Positions 1-8,815 are shown, numbered from the stretch's first letter. The stretch is 64,000 nt of DNA from an uncultured Eubacteriales bacterium (GCA_934446365.1 CAKSDZ010000005.1:1-64000), one strand, 5' to 3'. Translations and numbers: made by a program. The notes: generated from the sequence alone by a model not told the origin.

Positions 1-314
1 TCCATAGTTTTGCGGTGTCAAACCGCTTTTATTATACCATGGAGTTTTCGGCTTGCTTCTAGCTCGCCGTTTTTTCTCCGCTGAAGCTTTTTTCCTTCCC
101 CCGGTAGAACCGGGGGTTTATTTCCACGTCTGAAGACGCCAAAGAATACGGCGCAGTCCCAAAAAGGACCGCGCCGCATTTCTCTTTTAGGAAAAAAATC
201 TACTTCCCTGTCAGATTATCCGAACCGTTTAATACGAAACGGATTTCGCGCTTCGCCGACAAGCAGCGGTCAAAAGCAAAGCGCCATCGGGCTTTGACCT
301 GCTTTTCCGCATTG
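1..314. other. Window-edge intergenic region with hairpins
   Basis: No gene is supported here. The stretch holds a GC-rich hairpin at 98-116 followed by a T-run, a second long imperfect hairpin at about 144-175, and a weaker inverted repeat at about 269-298. It lies downstream of the leftward aldo/keto reductase gene, so part of it may be the 3' untranslated end of that operon. The gene that the rightward terminator belongs to lies outside the window. Confidence 0.5.
98..121 (+). terminator. Rho-independent terminator
   Basis: CCCCCGGT pairs with ACCGGGGG around a 3-nt AGA loop and is followed by TTTATTT on the plus strand. It would end a rightward transcript that starts before the window. 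Confidence 0.55.
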
Positions 315-1202
315 TTACCAGCTTTTCTTTTCTTTACTGCTGTCGTGGCGGTGTTTGCGTTCCTCCACCATTTGCACAAACCACTCCACCATAGCGGGAT
401 CGGTGTGGGAAAAGAATGAGCTGGTCTTTTTATCCAATGCGGAAATGGCAGCCATATCCGCCTCCGACAAAGCAAAATCGAATACATTGAAATTTTCCTC
501 CATGCGCTCGATATGCGTGGATTTCGGAATGACGACGACCCCGCGCTGGATATGCCAGCGCAGCATGACCTGCGCCGCGGTTTTTCCATACCGCGCGCCG
601 ATTCCGGCGAGCACCGGATTTTCAAACAGGCCGCCGCGCCCCTCTCCGAAGGGCGCCCAAGCCTCGATCTGAATATCATACTTTTTCATCCATTCCATAG
701 CTTCGGTCTGTTGATTGAAAGGATGCGTTTCCACCTGATTGACCATCGGCCGTATGCGGTTGAAGTTTGCAAATTCCACCATACGGTCGGCGTAGAAATT
801 GGAGATGCCGATAGCGCGTATTCTGCCCGCCTCATAGAGCTTTTCCAAAGACCGCCACGCGCCATAGGTGTCGCCGAACGGCTGATGCAGCAAAACAAGG
901 TCAAGGTAATCCGTTTGGAGCTTCCGCATGGATTCCAAAACGGAAGCATAGGCATTTTCCTCGCCGTAATGCTCGATCCAAACCTTTGTGGTCAAAAAAA
1001 TTTCCTCCCGAGGCACGCCGGACTTCCGAATTGCGGAGCCGACTTCCTCCTCATTGAAATAGGACTGCGCCGTGTCGATATGCCGATAGCCGACCCTCAG
1101 CGCATCCATAACGCAGCGTTCGCATTCGCCTTTCGTAATCTGATAAACGCCGTAGCCGAGCATCGGCATTTTTATACCGTTCGATAAGGTCACATATTCC
1201 AT
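315..1202 (-). CDS. Aldo/keto reductase
   Basis: A 295-residue NAD(P)H-dependent oxidoreductase of the aldo/keto reductase superfamily that reduces aldehydes or ketones in the cytoplasm; its substrate cannot be told from sequence. The catalytic tetrad is visible: Asp and Tyr in DTAQSYF, Lys in TKVW, His in LLHQP. The NGIKMPMLGYGVYQ start and the late VVIPKSTHIERMEEN cofactor segment are typical. The frame stays open further upstream, but the ATG at 1202 has GGAGGGG just before it and begins at the conserved MEYVTLSNG. It is the last gene of a leftward redox cluster, 271 bp beyond the previous gene, so it may also have its own promoter. Confidence 0.93.
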   Translation of the reverse strand: MEYVTLSNGIKMPMLGYGVYQITKGECERCVMDALRVGYRHIDTAQSYFNEEEVGSAIRKSGVPREEIFLTTKVWIEHYGEENAYASVLESMRKLQTDYLDLVLLHQPFGDTYGAWRSLEKLYEAGRIRAIGISNFYADRMVEFANFNRIRPMVNQVETHPFNQQTEAMEWMKKYDIQIEAWAPFGEGRGGLFENPVLAGIGARYGKTAAQVMLRWHIQRGVVVIPKSTHIERMEENFNVFDFALSEADMAAISALDKKTSSFFSHTDPAMVEWFVQMVEERKHRHDSSKEKKSW

Positions 1203-1473
1203 ATTATCCCCTCCGTTTTCATGGCTCTCATGAATGGCAGCGGCGGCTTGCCGCAGCGTCGCCACACATAAAATCCGTATTTGTAACAAAATTTCTCTTG
1301 CTGCGCACCGACAGGAGCACATTTACTGTCTCACCTGCGCTGCCGGGCTGTCCGGCAGCACATTTTGCAGATATTTTTCAATGCGGCACCGCATGACGGC
1401 TCCATGCCGCACTCCATTTAATGGACAGCTGCCACGTCGGCTCGACGGTCCCCGCCTGCAAGCACAAGCGTTT

Positions 1474-1794
1474 TTATTCCGCCCAAATCTCCTTGGCCAT
1501 CCGAAATGCCGCCCACGCCTTAGGCCATCCTGCATAAAACGCGGCATGCGTCAGAATTTCGGCAATCTCCTCTTTCGTCACGCCGTGATTCTTTGCATTT
1601 TGCAGATGATGCCTCAACGAGCTGTCCAAAATTCCGCCTGCCATCAATGCCGTCACGGTGACGATGCTGCGGTCCCGTGCGGACAGCTTATCTTCCCTTG
1701 CCCAAACCTCGCCGAACAGTATATCGTCGTTCAGCTCCGCGAACTTCGGCGCAAACGCGCCAAGCTCGTCTCTTCCTGCCGTCACTTTTGCCAT
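1474..1794 (-). CDS. Carboxymuconolactone decarboxylase family protein
   Basis: A 106-residue protein of the carboxymuconolactone decarboxylase / AhpD-like fold. LSARDRSIVTVTALMAGG and the LRHHLQNAKNHGVTKEEIAEILTHAAFYAGWPK region match the family helices, with His in LTHAAFYAG. Small members without a CxxC pair, like this one, are usually of unknown substrate and are often found beside cupins and flavodoxins, as here. Clear ribosome binding site (GAGGTGG). It lies 9 bp after the cupin gene, so the two are probably co-transcribed. Confidence 0.9.
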   Translation of the reverse strand: MAKVTAGRDELGAFAPKFAELNDDILFGEVWAREDKLSARDRSIVTVTALMAGGILDSSLRHHLQNAKNHGVTKEEIAEILTHAAFYAGWPKAWAAFRMAKEIWAE

Positions 1795-1803
1795 GCTTCC
1801 ACC

Positions 1804-2238
1804 TCATTTCAATTTGTTGTATTCCTCTTCCGAAACCGGCTCGCACCATTCGGTGCCGCAATCCGTGCCCGGCACCTCCACGGCGATATGGGAAAACCAG
1901 CTGTCCGCTTTCGCCCCGTGCCAGTGCTTCACATTTGCCGGAATGGTGATGACCGTACCGGGGGTCAGCGCGACGGCCGGCTTCCCCTGCTCCTGATACC
2001 AGCCCTCGCCGGCGGTACAGACGAGCACCTGCCCGCCGCCCGAGGATGCCCGATGGATATGCCAGCGGTTGCGGCAGCCCGGCTCGAAGGTCACATTGGC
2101 GAGAAACACAGTATTTGCCGGATCGGTCAGCGGATTCAGAAAGGACGCCCCGCTGAAATACCGCGCATAAGCGGTATTTTCCGCGCCTGTACCAAAAACA
2201 TTCGCTTTTTCAAATTGCGTTCTATCCAAAATTTTCAT
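1804..2238 (-). CDS. Cupin domain protein
   Basis: A 144-residue single-domain cupin. Motif 1 is seen around FEPGCRNRWHIHRA (metal-binding His residues) and motif 2 around PGTVITIPANVKHWHGA (second His). Such proteins bind a divalent metal in a beta barrel; the reaction is unknown. The start is an ATG 3 bp after the flavodoxin stop codon, so translation is tightly coupled. Together with the decarboxylase-like gene it forms a pair seen in many clostridial redox clusters. Confidence 0.9.
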   Translation of the reverse strand: MKILDRTQFEKANVFGTGAENTAYARYFSGASFLNPLTDPANTVFLANVTFEPGCRNRWHIHRASSGGGQVLVCTAGEGWYQEQGKPAVALTPGTVITIPANVKHWHGAKADSWFSHIAVEVPGTDCGTEWCEPVSEEEYNKLK

Positions 2239-2241
2239 CTG

Positions 2242-2748
2242 TCATCCTTCCTCCAAAAGAGCTTTGACGCTCTGCGTCCACAGCATGATATCCGATTCCG
2301 GCGTTTCCAGCCGGTCGCCGCCATCGGAATCAAACCGGACCTGCATCTCACAGGCAAACTTCGCACCGGAGCAGGCCTCTTTCATATCTTTGATCACACG
2401 GCCCGGCCAGCCGCCGTTTGTCATAAACGGAATCACCGTTTTGCCGCGCCAGCTCCGGCTGTGCAGAAAGGTGAGAACGGCGGGCGCCATCGTATACCAC
2501 CATGTAGGTGTGCCGACGGCGACGACATCATAAGCCGCAATGTCTACGGAAATCGGTGCAAGCTTTGGCTCATAGAGCCGTTTGGTCTCCTCCCGTCCCT
2601 GCTTCACGACCTCGTCATAGCTTCCGGAATACGGTACGGCGGTATCAATGCGCAGCAGATCCGTGCCCGTGGCGGCCTGCAGCTGCTTCGCAATCCGCTC
2701 CGTATTGCCGTTCGACCATGAATAATAGACGATCAATGCTTTTTTCAT
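2242..2748 (-). CDS. Flavodoxin
   Basis: A 168-residue flavodoxin-like protein that would carry FMN in the cytoplasm. The N-terminal VYYSWSNGNTERIAKQL is the phosphate-binding loop; VAVGTPTWWYTMAPAVLTFL and the GKTVIPFMTNGGWPG segment flank the isoalloxazine ring. Well-placed AAGGAG. First of the cytoplasmic flavodoxins upstream of the cupin gene; partner reductase not evident. Confidence 0.9.
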   Translation of the reverse strand: MKKALIVYYSWSNGNTERIAKQLQAATGTDLLRIDTAVPYSGSYDEVVKQGREETKRLYEPKLAPISVDIAAYDVVAVGTPTWWYTMAPAVLTFLHSRSWRGKTVIPFMTNGGWPGRVIKDMKEACSGAKFACEMQVRFDSDGGDRLETPESDIMLWTQSVKALLEEG

Positions 2749-2765
2749 CTGTGCGTCTCCTTACC

Positions 2766-3416
2766 TTAGAATCCAAGAGAATGCAGCCAATCTGTGACCG
2801 TCGCTTCCCCGGCATAAGAGGAAAAACGGCGTCCCTGCTGCCAATTTCCCGTTCCCGCCAGCTCCGCAAGAAGCGCGCCGCTTTCTCCAAGTCCGGAGCT
2901 TGCCGAGGTAGCAAAGGGAATCACGGTTTTTCCGGTGAAATCGTTGCCTTCTACGAAGCCGTCCACCGGCCACGCCGCGATCTGCCACCAAATGGGGTAG
3001 CCGATGAATACGGTATCGTAGCTTTCCCAGTTCTCCGGCGTCACGGAAACCAGCTCGACCGCTCGGTCTTCGGGATGCTCATGCTCATAGACGACGCGGC
3101 TGCCGTCATCGTTGTAGTTCAGGTCGTCCTCCGTATAGGGATCCGCCGGCACGAGTTCAAATAAATCCGCACCGGTCGCCGCGGCGATGTGCCGGGCAAC
3201 GGTCTGCGTGTGCCCGGTTGCGGAATAATAGACCACCAGAATCTTTTTGCCGCTTTCCTCCGGCACTTCCGGCTCACCGGCCGTACCGGAGGACGTCTGT
3301 GCCAGACTGCCGTCGCCGGTACCGGATAAACCGTCGCCTGGTGCCGGCGTATTGCCGCACGCGGCAATACCGAACACCAGCAAAATACTCACCATAAGTG
3401 CAATCCATTTTCTCAT
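2766..3416 (-). CDS. Flavodoxin with lipoprotein signal
   Basis: A 216-residue protein whose first 20 residues form a lipoprotein signal peptide (hydrophobic run, then IAACG) and whose remainder, after a Gly/Ser/Thr-rich linker to about residue 55, is a flavodoxin domain: VVYYSATGHTQTVARHI phosphate loop, FIGYPIWWQIAAWPV and GKTVIPFATSASSGLG. It is therefore predicted to sit on the outer face of the membrane, where it could take part in extracytoplasmic electron transfer. Good ribosome binding site (GGAGG). Confidence 0.88.
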   Translation of the reverse strand: MRKWIALMVSILLVFGIAACGNTPAPGDGLSGTGDGSLAQTSSGTAGEPEVPEESGKKILVVYYSATGHTQTVARHIAAATGADLFELVPADPYTEDDLNYNDDGSRVVYEHEHPEDRAVELVSVTPENWESYDTVFIGYPIWWQIAAWPVDGFVEGNDFTGKTVIPFATSASSGLGESGALLAELAGTGNWQQGRRFSSYAGEATVTDWLHSLGF

Positions 3417-3431
3417 AATTTCTCCTCCGTT

Positions 3432-3941
3432 TCATTCACCAAGCCATTTTTTGATTTCTGTTTCGGATCTGTCAACGCTCCCGCCGCGGATTGCAAGCCC
3501 CTTTTCAAGCCTTGCGCCCGGGCAGAGCCGCTTGATATCCCGCTCGCTGCTACCCATGCCGCTGCCCTCATGCGTGCAGAACGGATAAACCGTCTTTCCG
3601 GTGAAATCAAAGTGCTCCAAAAAGGTAAACACCGCCATCGGCATCGTGTTCCAATAGTTCGGATAACCGAGATAGATCACGTCATAGCCCTCCAATGTTT
3701 CCGGATACGCTATAAGCTCCGGACGGGCGTCACGCCGCTGGTCCGCCTGTGCTTCGGCAATGCAGTCATTATAGCCTTTTGCATAAGGATTTGCCTGTTC
3801 GATCTTGAGCCGATCCGCTCCTGTCAACCTTACAATGATACCCGCCGCAATCTCCGTATTGCCTGTCTCGAGCGTTTTTAGCTGACCGTTCACGTAGTTT
3901 TCGTCCGCTCTTGAATAAAAAGCCACCAATTTATTGGACAA
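3432..3941 (-). CDS. Flavodoxin
   Basis: A 169-residue cytoplasmic flavodoxin and the first gene of the leftward cluster. VAFYSRADENYVNG is a degenerate phosphate loop; VIYLGYPNYWNTMPMAVFTFL and GKTVYPFCTHEGSGMGSSERD are conserved. The start is TTG at 3941, nine bases after GGAGG. Divergent from the LysR regulator, so probably controlled by it. Confidence 0.88.
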   Translation of the reverse strand: MSNKLVAFYSRADENYVNGQLKTLETGNTEIAAGIIVRLTGADRLKIEQANPYAKGYNDCIAEAQADQRRDARPELIAYPETLEGYDVIYLGYPNYWNTMPMAVFTFLEHFDFTGKTVYPFCTHEGSGMGSSERDIKRLCPGARLEKGLAIRGGSVDRSETEIKKWLGE

Positions 3942-3990
3942 TTTTCCGTACCTCCGTTTTCTTTTTGCCTATATTATAGCAGCATATGTC

Positions 3991-4019
3991 TTGACAGGGA
4001 ATCTCCGATATGTTATCAT
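3991..4019 (+). promoter_or_regulatory. Sigma-A type promoter of the LysR gene
   Basis: TTGACA (3991-3996) and TATCAT (4014-4019) are 17 bp apart. The leftward flavodoxin cluster starts from the same intergenic region, where a TATAAT on the minus strand lacks a good -35, as expected for an activator-dependent promoter. Confidence 0.6.
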
Positions 4020-4021
4020 TA

Positions 4022-4040
4022 TATAAACTTAAAGTTTATA
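4022..4040. promoter_or_regulatory. Perfect palindrome, likely LysR operator
   Basis: TATAAACTT and AAGTTTATA flank a single central A. It fits the T-N11-A style of LysR binding sites and lies between the -10 box and the start codon of the LysR gene, a good place for autorepression. Confidence 0.5.
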
Positions 4041-4060
4041 CTAAAAACAGGAGCTTCTGT

Positions 4061-4963
4061 ATGTATAATCCTTTGCTGAATACCTTTCTTGCCGTTGCGG
4101 ACTGTGGCAGCTTCACCAAAGCGGCGGATCATTTATATATCTCTTCCACCGCGGTGATGAAGCAGATAAATGCTTTGGAACAGCATTTGGAGTTGAAGCT
4201 TGTCGACCGCACCCCCGCGGGAATCCGTCTGACGCGCGCAGGGGAGGTGATCTATCGGGATGCAAAATTCATGATCGATTATTCCAAAAAATCCATCCAT
4301 GCCGCCAATGCCGCCGCGCAGCGCTATGATACCACCTTTTGCGTGGGCACTTCCCTTCTCAATCCCGCAAAGCCTTTTATGGATATTTGGTATCGTGTCA
4401 GCAAGGAATTTCCGGACTATAAGCTGCACCTTGTTCCGTTCGAGGACGACCATGAGGGAATCCTGTCGGAAATCGAAAAGCTGGGAGAAAAATTCGATTT
4501 TCTCATCGGCGTCTGTGATTCCAAGGCGTGGCTTTCCCGATGCCGTTTTCTGCCGCTCGGCAGATATAAGAAGATGGTCGCGGTCTCAACCGAGCATCGT
4601 CTGGCATCGAAACCGTATATCCACATAGAGGCGCTATACGGCGAAACCCTGATGATGATTCCGCGCGGAGACTCGGGCGTGAACGACGATATCCGTGATG
4701 ACCTTGAAAAAAATCACCCGCAGATTGTCATCGAAGATACCCCGCCGCATTACGATATGTCCGTATTCAACCGCTGCGCGGAATCAAGCAAGGTATTGCT
4801 GATGACAGAATGCTGGCGGGAGGTACATCCGGGACTTATCTCCATTCCCGTAGTTTGGGATTACAGCATTCCATATGGCCTGCTTTACAGCGCCGAAGCG
4901 CCAAAAGATGTTCTGCAATTTGTCGAATGTGTGGAAAAGCTGATACACCCCCAAGCAGAATGA
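4061..4963 (+). CDS. LysR family transcriptional regulator
   Basis: A 300-residue regulator with an N-terminal winged helix-turn-helix (residues 1-60, FLAVADCGSFTKAADHLYISSTAVMKQINALE) and a C-terminal effector domain related to periplasmic binding proteins. The open frame extends upstream, but the ATG at 4061 follows ACAGGAG and starts the conserved MYNPLLNTFLAVA. It is divergent from the flavodoxin/aldo-keto reductase cluster and probably controls it; the effector is unknown. Confidence 0.92.
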   Translation: MYNPLLNTFLAVADCGSFTKAADHLYISSTAVMKQINALEQHLELKLVDRTPAGIRLTRAGEVIYRDAKFMIDYSKKSIHAANAAAQRYDTTFCVGTSLLNPAKPFMDIWYRVSKEFPDYKLHLVPFEDDHEGILSEIEKLGEKFDFLIGVCDSKAWLSRCRFLPLGRYKKMVAVSTEHRLASKPYIHIEALYGETLMMIPRGDSGVNDDIRDDLEKNHPQIVIEDTPPHYDMSVFNRCAESSKVLLMTECWREVHPGLISIPVVWDYSIPYGLLYSAEAPKDVLQFVECVEKLIHPQAE

Positions 4964-4989
4964 CCGGCGTTCCGATATTCAAGCACACA

Positions 4990-5030
4990 AAAAACCGGGA
5001 AACGTCCTTGATAGACGTTTCCCGGTTTTT
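4990..5030. terminator. Bidirectional terminator
   Basis: A perfect 17-bp stem (AAAAACCGGGAAACGTC at the left) with a 7-nt loop, with A-run and T-run on the two sides. It can end both the LysR gene and the convergent HtrA gene. Confidence 0.85.
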
Positions 5031-5126
5031 CGCCGTATTCGCCTTTGCAGCTCTGATATGCGTCCAAGCGCCTCTGTTATCGGTCGGGGACAAAGACTTC
5101 CGGCATTTTAAAATGAAAAGGAGAAA

Positions 5127-6584
5127 TTAAGCGTTTGGATTGAATTCCACAAAGGTGATCGTGATATCGATTTCCTCGCAGGTATTCAAATATTCCGAAA
5201 GGTTGCTGCTTGTCAGCTCAATCGTGGGACGTCGGATCGTCAAAGTAACCGTGTCTCCCACCTCATATTTTGTCAGCATCTGCGAAAGCGTGGCAAACGA
5301 GGAAATCTCCGTTCCGTTGATTTTTTGGAGAATATCCCCGACCTTGAGGCCGGATTTCGCGGCGCTGCCGTTTGCATTGATTTCCGTAACCTGGATATAC
5401 GAATAGGTCTGCATATAGGGCCACGTCTGGTACTGCTTGGTCTGAACCGTTACGCCAAGACGCGCCTGGCCGGTGATATATCCGTAGTTTTTCAGGTCAT
5501 TGAGACATTTGACAACGGTAGAGGACGGAATGGCAAAGCCCATTCCCTCGACAGAAGTCCCGCCGATTTTTGCGTTGACAATGCCGATCAGCTCTCCGTC
5601 CGTGTTGAAAAGACCGCCGCCGGAGTTGCCGCTGTTGATTGCGGCGCTCGTCTGCATAAGCGTCATCGTGGTATTCTCCACCGTCACATCACGCGCCAGC
5701 GCACTCACTATGCCGTCCGTGACGGAAAGTCCGCAGCCGAGCGGATTGCCGATTGCAAGCACCGTGTCGCCGAGCACCATTTTGGTGGAATCTCCGATTT
5801 TAGCCGGCGTGCAGTCGTTTTTCTCGATTTTAATGACGGAAATATCCGCATATTCGTCGCCGTAGATATATTTGCCCTCATAAACTTCCCCGTTATACAG
5901 CGTAACGGAAATCGTTTTCGTATCTTTTCCGACGACATGATAATTCGTGATAATATAGCCGTCCGTGGTATAAATAACGCCGGAGCCCGCGCCCGATGTC
6001 GTATATTCCTGTCCGTAAGCGGTAGAGGTTTCCGTGATGTTGATAATAACGACGGATTTGATGCATTCGTTTGCCACCTTGGCAAGCGCCGAATATTCGG
6101 TATTTTCACGCGGCTGGGTTTCGACGCTCGGTGCGGTTTCGGAATTGCCGTTCGACGTATTTTGACCGGGAATCACACCGCTGTTCGTCGTGCCGTCACC
6201 GCTTTGTACCGTACCGCCTGTGGTCGACACGGCGGACGGATCCTGACTGCCGCCCGTCAGAGCGTTCATGCCGACTCCCGCCAGCACGGATACCATCAGA
6301 CACAGCACGATCAGCATCGCGACCGCGCCCTTGGTCATATGCACCTCGGATTTTTTCTTTTTCTTTTTCGGAGGCTCATATTCCGTTCTGACCTCTCTGA
6401 ATTCGGCATACCGGTTTTCGGAACGGTTATCGTTTCCGGATTCGGTATCCTGTGTGTGCTCTCCGGCTATGCCGTCCGTATTTGTATTTTCCGGCGGATT
6501 CGTCTCACGTTGCTTATTTTCTTCGTCGAGGCGGTTATCTTTTTCCTCATTTATGTTATCGCCTCTGTTTTCGTAATCTGCCAT
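5127..6584 (-). CDS. HtrA/DegP-like membrane-anchored serine protease
   Basis: A 485-residue trypsin-like protease with a PDZ domain, for quality control or processing of proteins outside the membrane. Order: acidic/polar cytoplasmic N-terminus with a Lys run near residues 73-78, one membrane segment (about 86-108), a Gly/Ser/Thr-rich linker, protease domain (about 160-365) and PDZ (about 375-470). The triad is His216 (ITNYHVVG), Asp247 (YADIS) and Ser321 (NSGNSGGGL). Ribosome binding site AAAGGAG. Single gene between two terminators. Close to the HtrA/HtrB type of Firmicutes. Confidence 0.93.
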   Translation of the reverse strand: MADYENRGDNINEEKDNRLDEENKQRETNPPENTNTDGIAGEHTQDTESGNDNRSENRYAEFREVRTEYEPPKKKKKKSEVHMTKGAVAMLIVLCLMVSVLAGVGMNALTGGSQDPSAVSTTGGTVQSGDGTTNSGVIPGQNTSNGNSETAPSVETQPRENTEYSALAKVANECIKSVVIINITETSTAYGQEYTTSGAGSGVIYTTDGYIITNYHVVGKDTKTISVTLYNGEVYEGKYIYGDEYADISVIKIEKNDCTPAKIGDSTKMVLGDTVLAIGNPLGCGLSVTDGIVSALARDVTVENTTMTLMQTSAAINSGNSGGGLFNTDGELIGIVNAKIGGTSVEGMGFAIPSSTVVKCLNDLKNYGYITGQARLGVTVQTKQYQTWPYMQTYSYIQVTEINANGSAAKSGLKVGDILQKINGTEISSFATLSQMLTKYEVGDTVTLTIRRPTIELTSSNLSEYLNTCEEIDITITFVEFNPNA

Positions 6585-6829
6585 ATGTTCTTCTCCTTTG
6601 CCATGTTTTTAGATTACGTTTTTATTTTAACCGTTATTTGTTACGCGAACATGAATTTCAGTTAACCTTGTTGTAAATATATTTCGCATTTTTCTTGAAT
6701 TTCTCGATAAGATACGCTAAAATAAAAACAAATCACACTTATGTTTTGCATAAACTAAAAGCAGTATACCTCGCCAGCATGGAATCCCGCGTTTGTTTCC
6801 GATATTTTTAGAAGAAAGGCGATACCAAT

Positions 6830-7399
6830 TTGAACGAATCCCAACTTTCGATTTTCACAAAAATGCCGACGCTTGTCACAGACAGACTGATTATGAGAAA
6901 AATGCTGATATCCGATTATTCGGATATGTTCGATTATGCCTCACGTCCGGTCACGACAAAATATCTCCTATGGTCGCCTCACGAGTCGCCCAAGTTTACA
7001 AAAAAATATTTAAGCTATCTTCAAGGGCAATACCGGGAAGAGAATTTTTACGATTTTGCGCTCGTGGAAAAGGACTCCGGCAAAATGATCGGCACCTGCG
7101 GCTTTACGAAATTCGATCTTACCAACAATTCGGCGGAGGTCGGCTATGTCATAAGTCCCGATTTTTGGGGGTACGGATTTGCCGCGGAAGCGCTGCACCG
7201 ACTTATGCGGTTCGGATTTTCCGAGCTTATGCTGCACCGCCTGACGGCCAAAATCATGGACGGCAATGTCCGCAGCATGCGCGTCGCGGAGAAATGCGGC
7301 ATGCGGCACGAAGCGACGCACTATGACGCTATGCTCATCAAGGGCAGATACTGCACAATTCACGAATATGCCATCCTCGCGGAGGAGTGGAATCGGTGA
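6830..7399 (+). CDS. GNAT family N-acetyltransferase
   Basis: A 189-residue acetyltransferase of the RimJ/RimL-like GNAT group, which uses acetyl-CoA. Seen: LVTDRLIMRKMLISD near the start, GTCGFTKFDLTNNSAEVGYVISPDFWGYGFAAEAL (acetyl-CoA loop region) and the conserved NVRSMRVAEKCGM. The start taken is TTG at 6830 after GAAAGG; the next Met, at 6863, begins at MPTLVTDRL and is a possible alternative. Substrate unknown. Confidence 0.87.
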   Translation: MNESQLSIFTKMPTLVTDRLIMRKMLISDYSDMFDYASRPVTTKYLLWSPHESPKFTKKYLSYLQGQYREENFYDFALVEKDSGKMIGTCGFTKFDLTNNSAEVGYVISPDFWGYGFAAEALHRLMRFGFSELMLHRLTAKIMDGNVRSMRVAEKCGMRHEATHYDAMLIKGRYCTIHEYAILAEEWNR

Positions 7400-7417
7400 A
7401 ATTTACGTTATCATTCC

Positions 7418-7458
7418 AAAAGAGATCGCCCGGCGTGAAAAGCCGGGCGCTCTCTTTT
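7418..7458. terminator. Bidirectional terminator
   Basis: CGCCCGGC pairs with GCCGGGCG, extended by AGAGA/TCTCT with one mismatch; loop GTGAAAA; T-run on the right. Lies between the convergent acetyltransferase and lipoprotein genes and touches the latter's stop codon. Confidence 0.75.
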
Positions 7459-8083
7459 ATTTTACGGCTAAAAGACCTGTAATCTTGCTTTCAAACGCAT
7501 TTTTGGAAAGACCGGAAAGGCGTGTGCCGCGCTCCTCATAGACCGAGAGCAGGTAACCGGTGTCTGTCATATAATATGCGGTTTCATCGCTAAAATGATA
7601 TTTACCGGTATGCGAGCCGCGCGATTCGCTCAAGGATACGACCGCATGATCATGAACGTCCAGCTCCGGATAAGACGAAGCGAAGATATCCGCAAAGCAG
7701 ATGACGAGCGTTTCCGGCAGCTCCGCACCGGTACGGTTGATCCACACGTCATGAAGCTTTACCTCGAACTGATGAAACAGAAGTTCCTCCGTGTAGGTTT
7801 CGGTTTCGCTTATCGTATGCGTCACCGTCACGGTATAATCCGGCAGCGCTTGAAGCACCTCGATTTCCGCCAAAATCGGAATGATTTCAAGCCGCGTTTC
7901 GAGATCAAACATCGGATAATCCAGCTGCATCTGACTTTCAGAAATCAGGGGATATTCCGTGCGCAGTGCGTCAATTTCGGAATCGGACAGCCGCTCCGCC
8001 GCTTTTTGCTCCCCGCATCCCGTGCAGCCGAGCAAAAGGGCAAGAACCGTTGCGCAGACCAAAAGGATGGCTATTTTTTTCAT
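7457..8083 (-). CDS. Hypothetical lipoprotein
   Basis: A 208-residue protein with a lipoprotein signal (hydrophobic residues 4-19, lipobox LLLGC, Cys20) and no recognised domain. The mature part is rich in acidic residues and predicted mixed strand/helix, with VTVTHTISETETYTEELLF-type beta strands. Its AAAGGAG overlaps the end of the metalloprotease gene just upstream, so the two may be one operon. Function unknown. Confidence 0.75.
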   Translation of the reverse strand: MKKIAILLVCATVLALLLGCTGCGEQKAAERLSDSEIDALRTEYPLISESQMQLDYPMFDLETRLEIIPILAEIEVLQALPDYTVTVTHTISETETYTEELLFHQFEVKLHDVWINRTGAELPETLVICFADIFASSYPELDVHDHAVVSLSESRGSHTGKYHFSDETAYYMTDTGYLLSVYEERGTRLSGLSKNAFESKITGLLAVK

Positions 8084-8098
8084 ATCGCACGTTCTCCT

Positions 8099-8815
8099 TT
8101 ATTTATATTTGTTATATATATCGGATTTTTCATGATTCTGCGGAACGATACCGCTTCTCACCTGGTCCGGAAAGCCCTGCCGCATCAATGAATATGTAGC
8201 CGTTGAAATAATATCGTAAGTTGTATCAGGATGGCCAAGCCCCATCGCATGCCCGATTTCATGTGCAATCGTTTTTTGTATTCTATTATTAATTACTGTT
8301 TGATTGGTGGTCCCTAAACTAAAAACATCTGCGGAAGGATTTAAATAAATAAAAGCGACAGAAATTTTTTTAGTGGATGCAGCAGCCTGCTGCCAATTTT
8401 CAATTTTTTGAGAATTTGTATCTTTTATAACTGTAAACCCTAAAACCCTATCATCCATATTATATTCATCCCATACTGTCGCATCTGTCTTAATCGTAAT
8501 GTTTTGTCCGCCTCCACCAAAAATCTGATTTTGTGATTCAATGGAAACCGTCACTCCCTTTGTGCCGATGCCATTCCATGAATTAATCGCATTAATTGCA
8601 TTGCTATAATAGATAGAAGGACCATGATCATGCATATAACCATAGTATACTCTTAAAGCAGGTGCTCCGCTCGTATTTACATCTTGAAAAGTCATGACAA
8701 TAGGAACTCCCGAAGAATTAACAAATATTTCGTGAGCAAAAACCCCCATAACGCAATTCGAAATCAGTAAAGCAACCATTAACAAAACAACACATAATTT
8801 TAACTTGACTTTCAT
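8099..8815 (-). CDS. Secreted matrixin-type zinc metalloprotease
   Basis: A 238-residue protein with a signal peptide (residues 1-27) and a metzincin active site HEIGHAMGLGH at residues 185-195 (three zinc-binding His and the catalytic Glu), followed by a Met-turn candidate in YSLMRQG. The length fits a bare catalytic domain with no propeptide cysteine switch evident. The gene is clearly more AT-rich than its neighbours, as is the 250 bp upstream, which suggests acquisition by transfer; it sits at the 3' side of tRNA-Arg. GAAAGGAAG precedes the ATG. Substrate unknown. Confidence 0.82.
   Translation of the reverse strand: MKVKLKLCVVLLMVALLISNCVMGVFAHEIFVNSSGVPIVMTFQDVNTSGAPALRVYYGYMHDHGPSIYYSNAINAINSWNGIGTKGVTVSIESQNQIFGGGGQNITIKTDATVWDEYNMDDRVLGFTVIKDTNSQKIENWQQAAASTKKISVAFIYLNPSADVFSLGTTNQTVINNRIQKTIAHEIGHAMGLGHPDTTYDIISTATYSLMRQGFPDQVRSGIVPQNHEKSDIYNKYK

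Noticed and set aside
200..679. 159-residue leftward open frame at the window start
   Set aside because: Overlaps the end of the aldo/keto reductase in another frame; Arg/Ser-rich and without motifs.
1203..1473. Possible degraded gene between the aldo/keto reductase and the decarboxylase-like gene
   Set aside because: Short frames exist but none is supported by a start site or recognisable sequence; treated as intergenic.
1234..2721. 495-residue rightward open frame
   Set aside because: It is antisense to the decarboxylase-like, cupin and flavodoxin genes, all of which have clear family motifs and ribosome binding sites.
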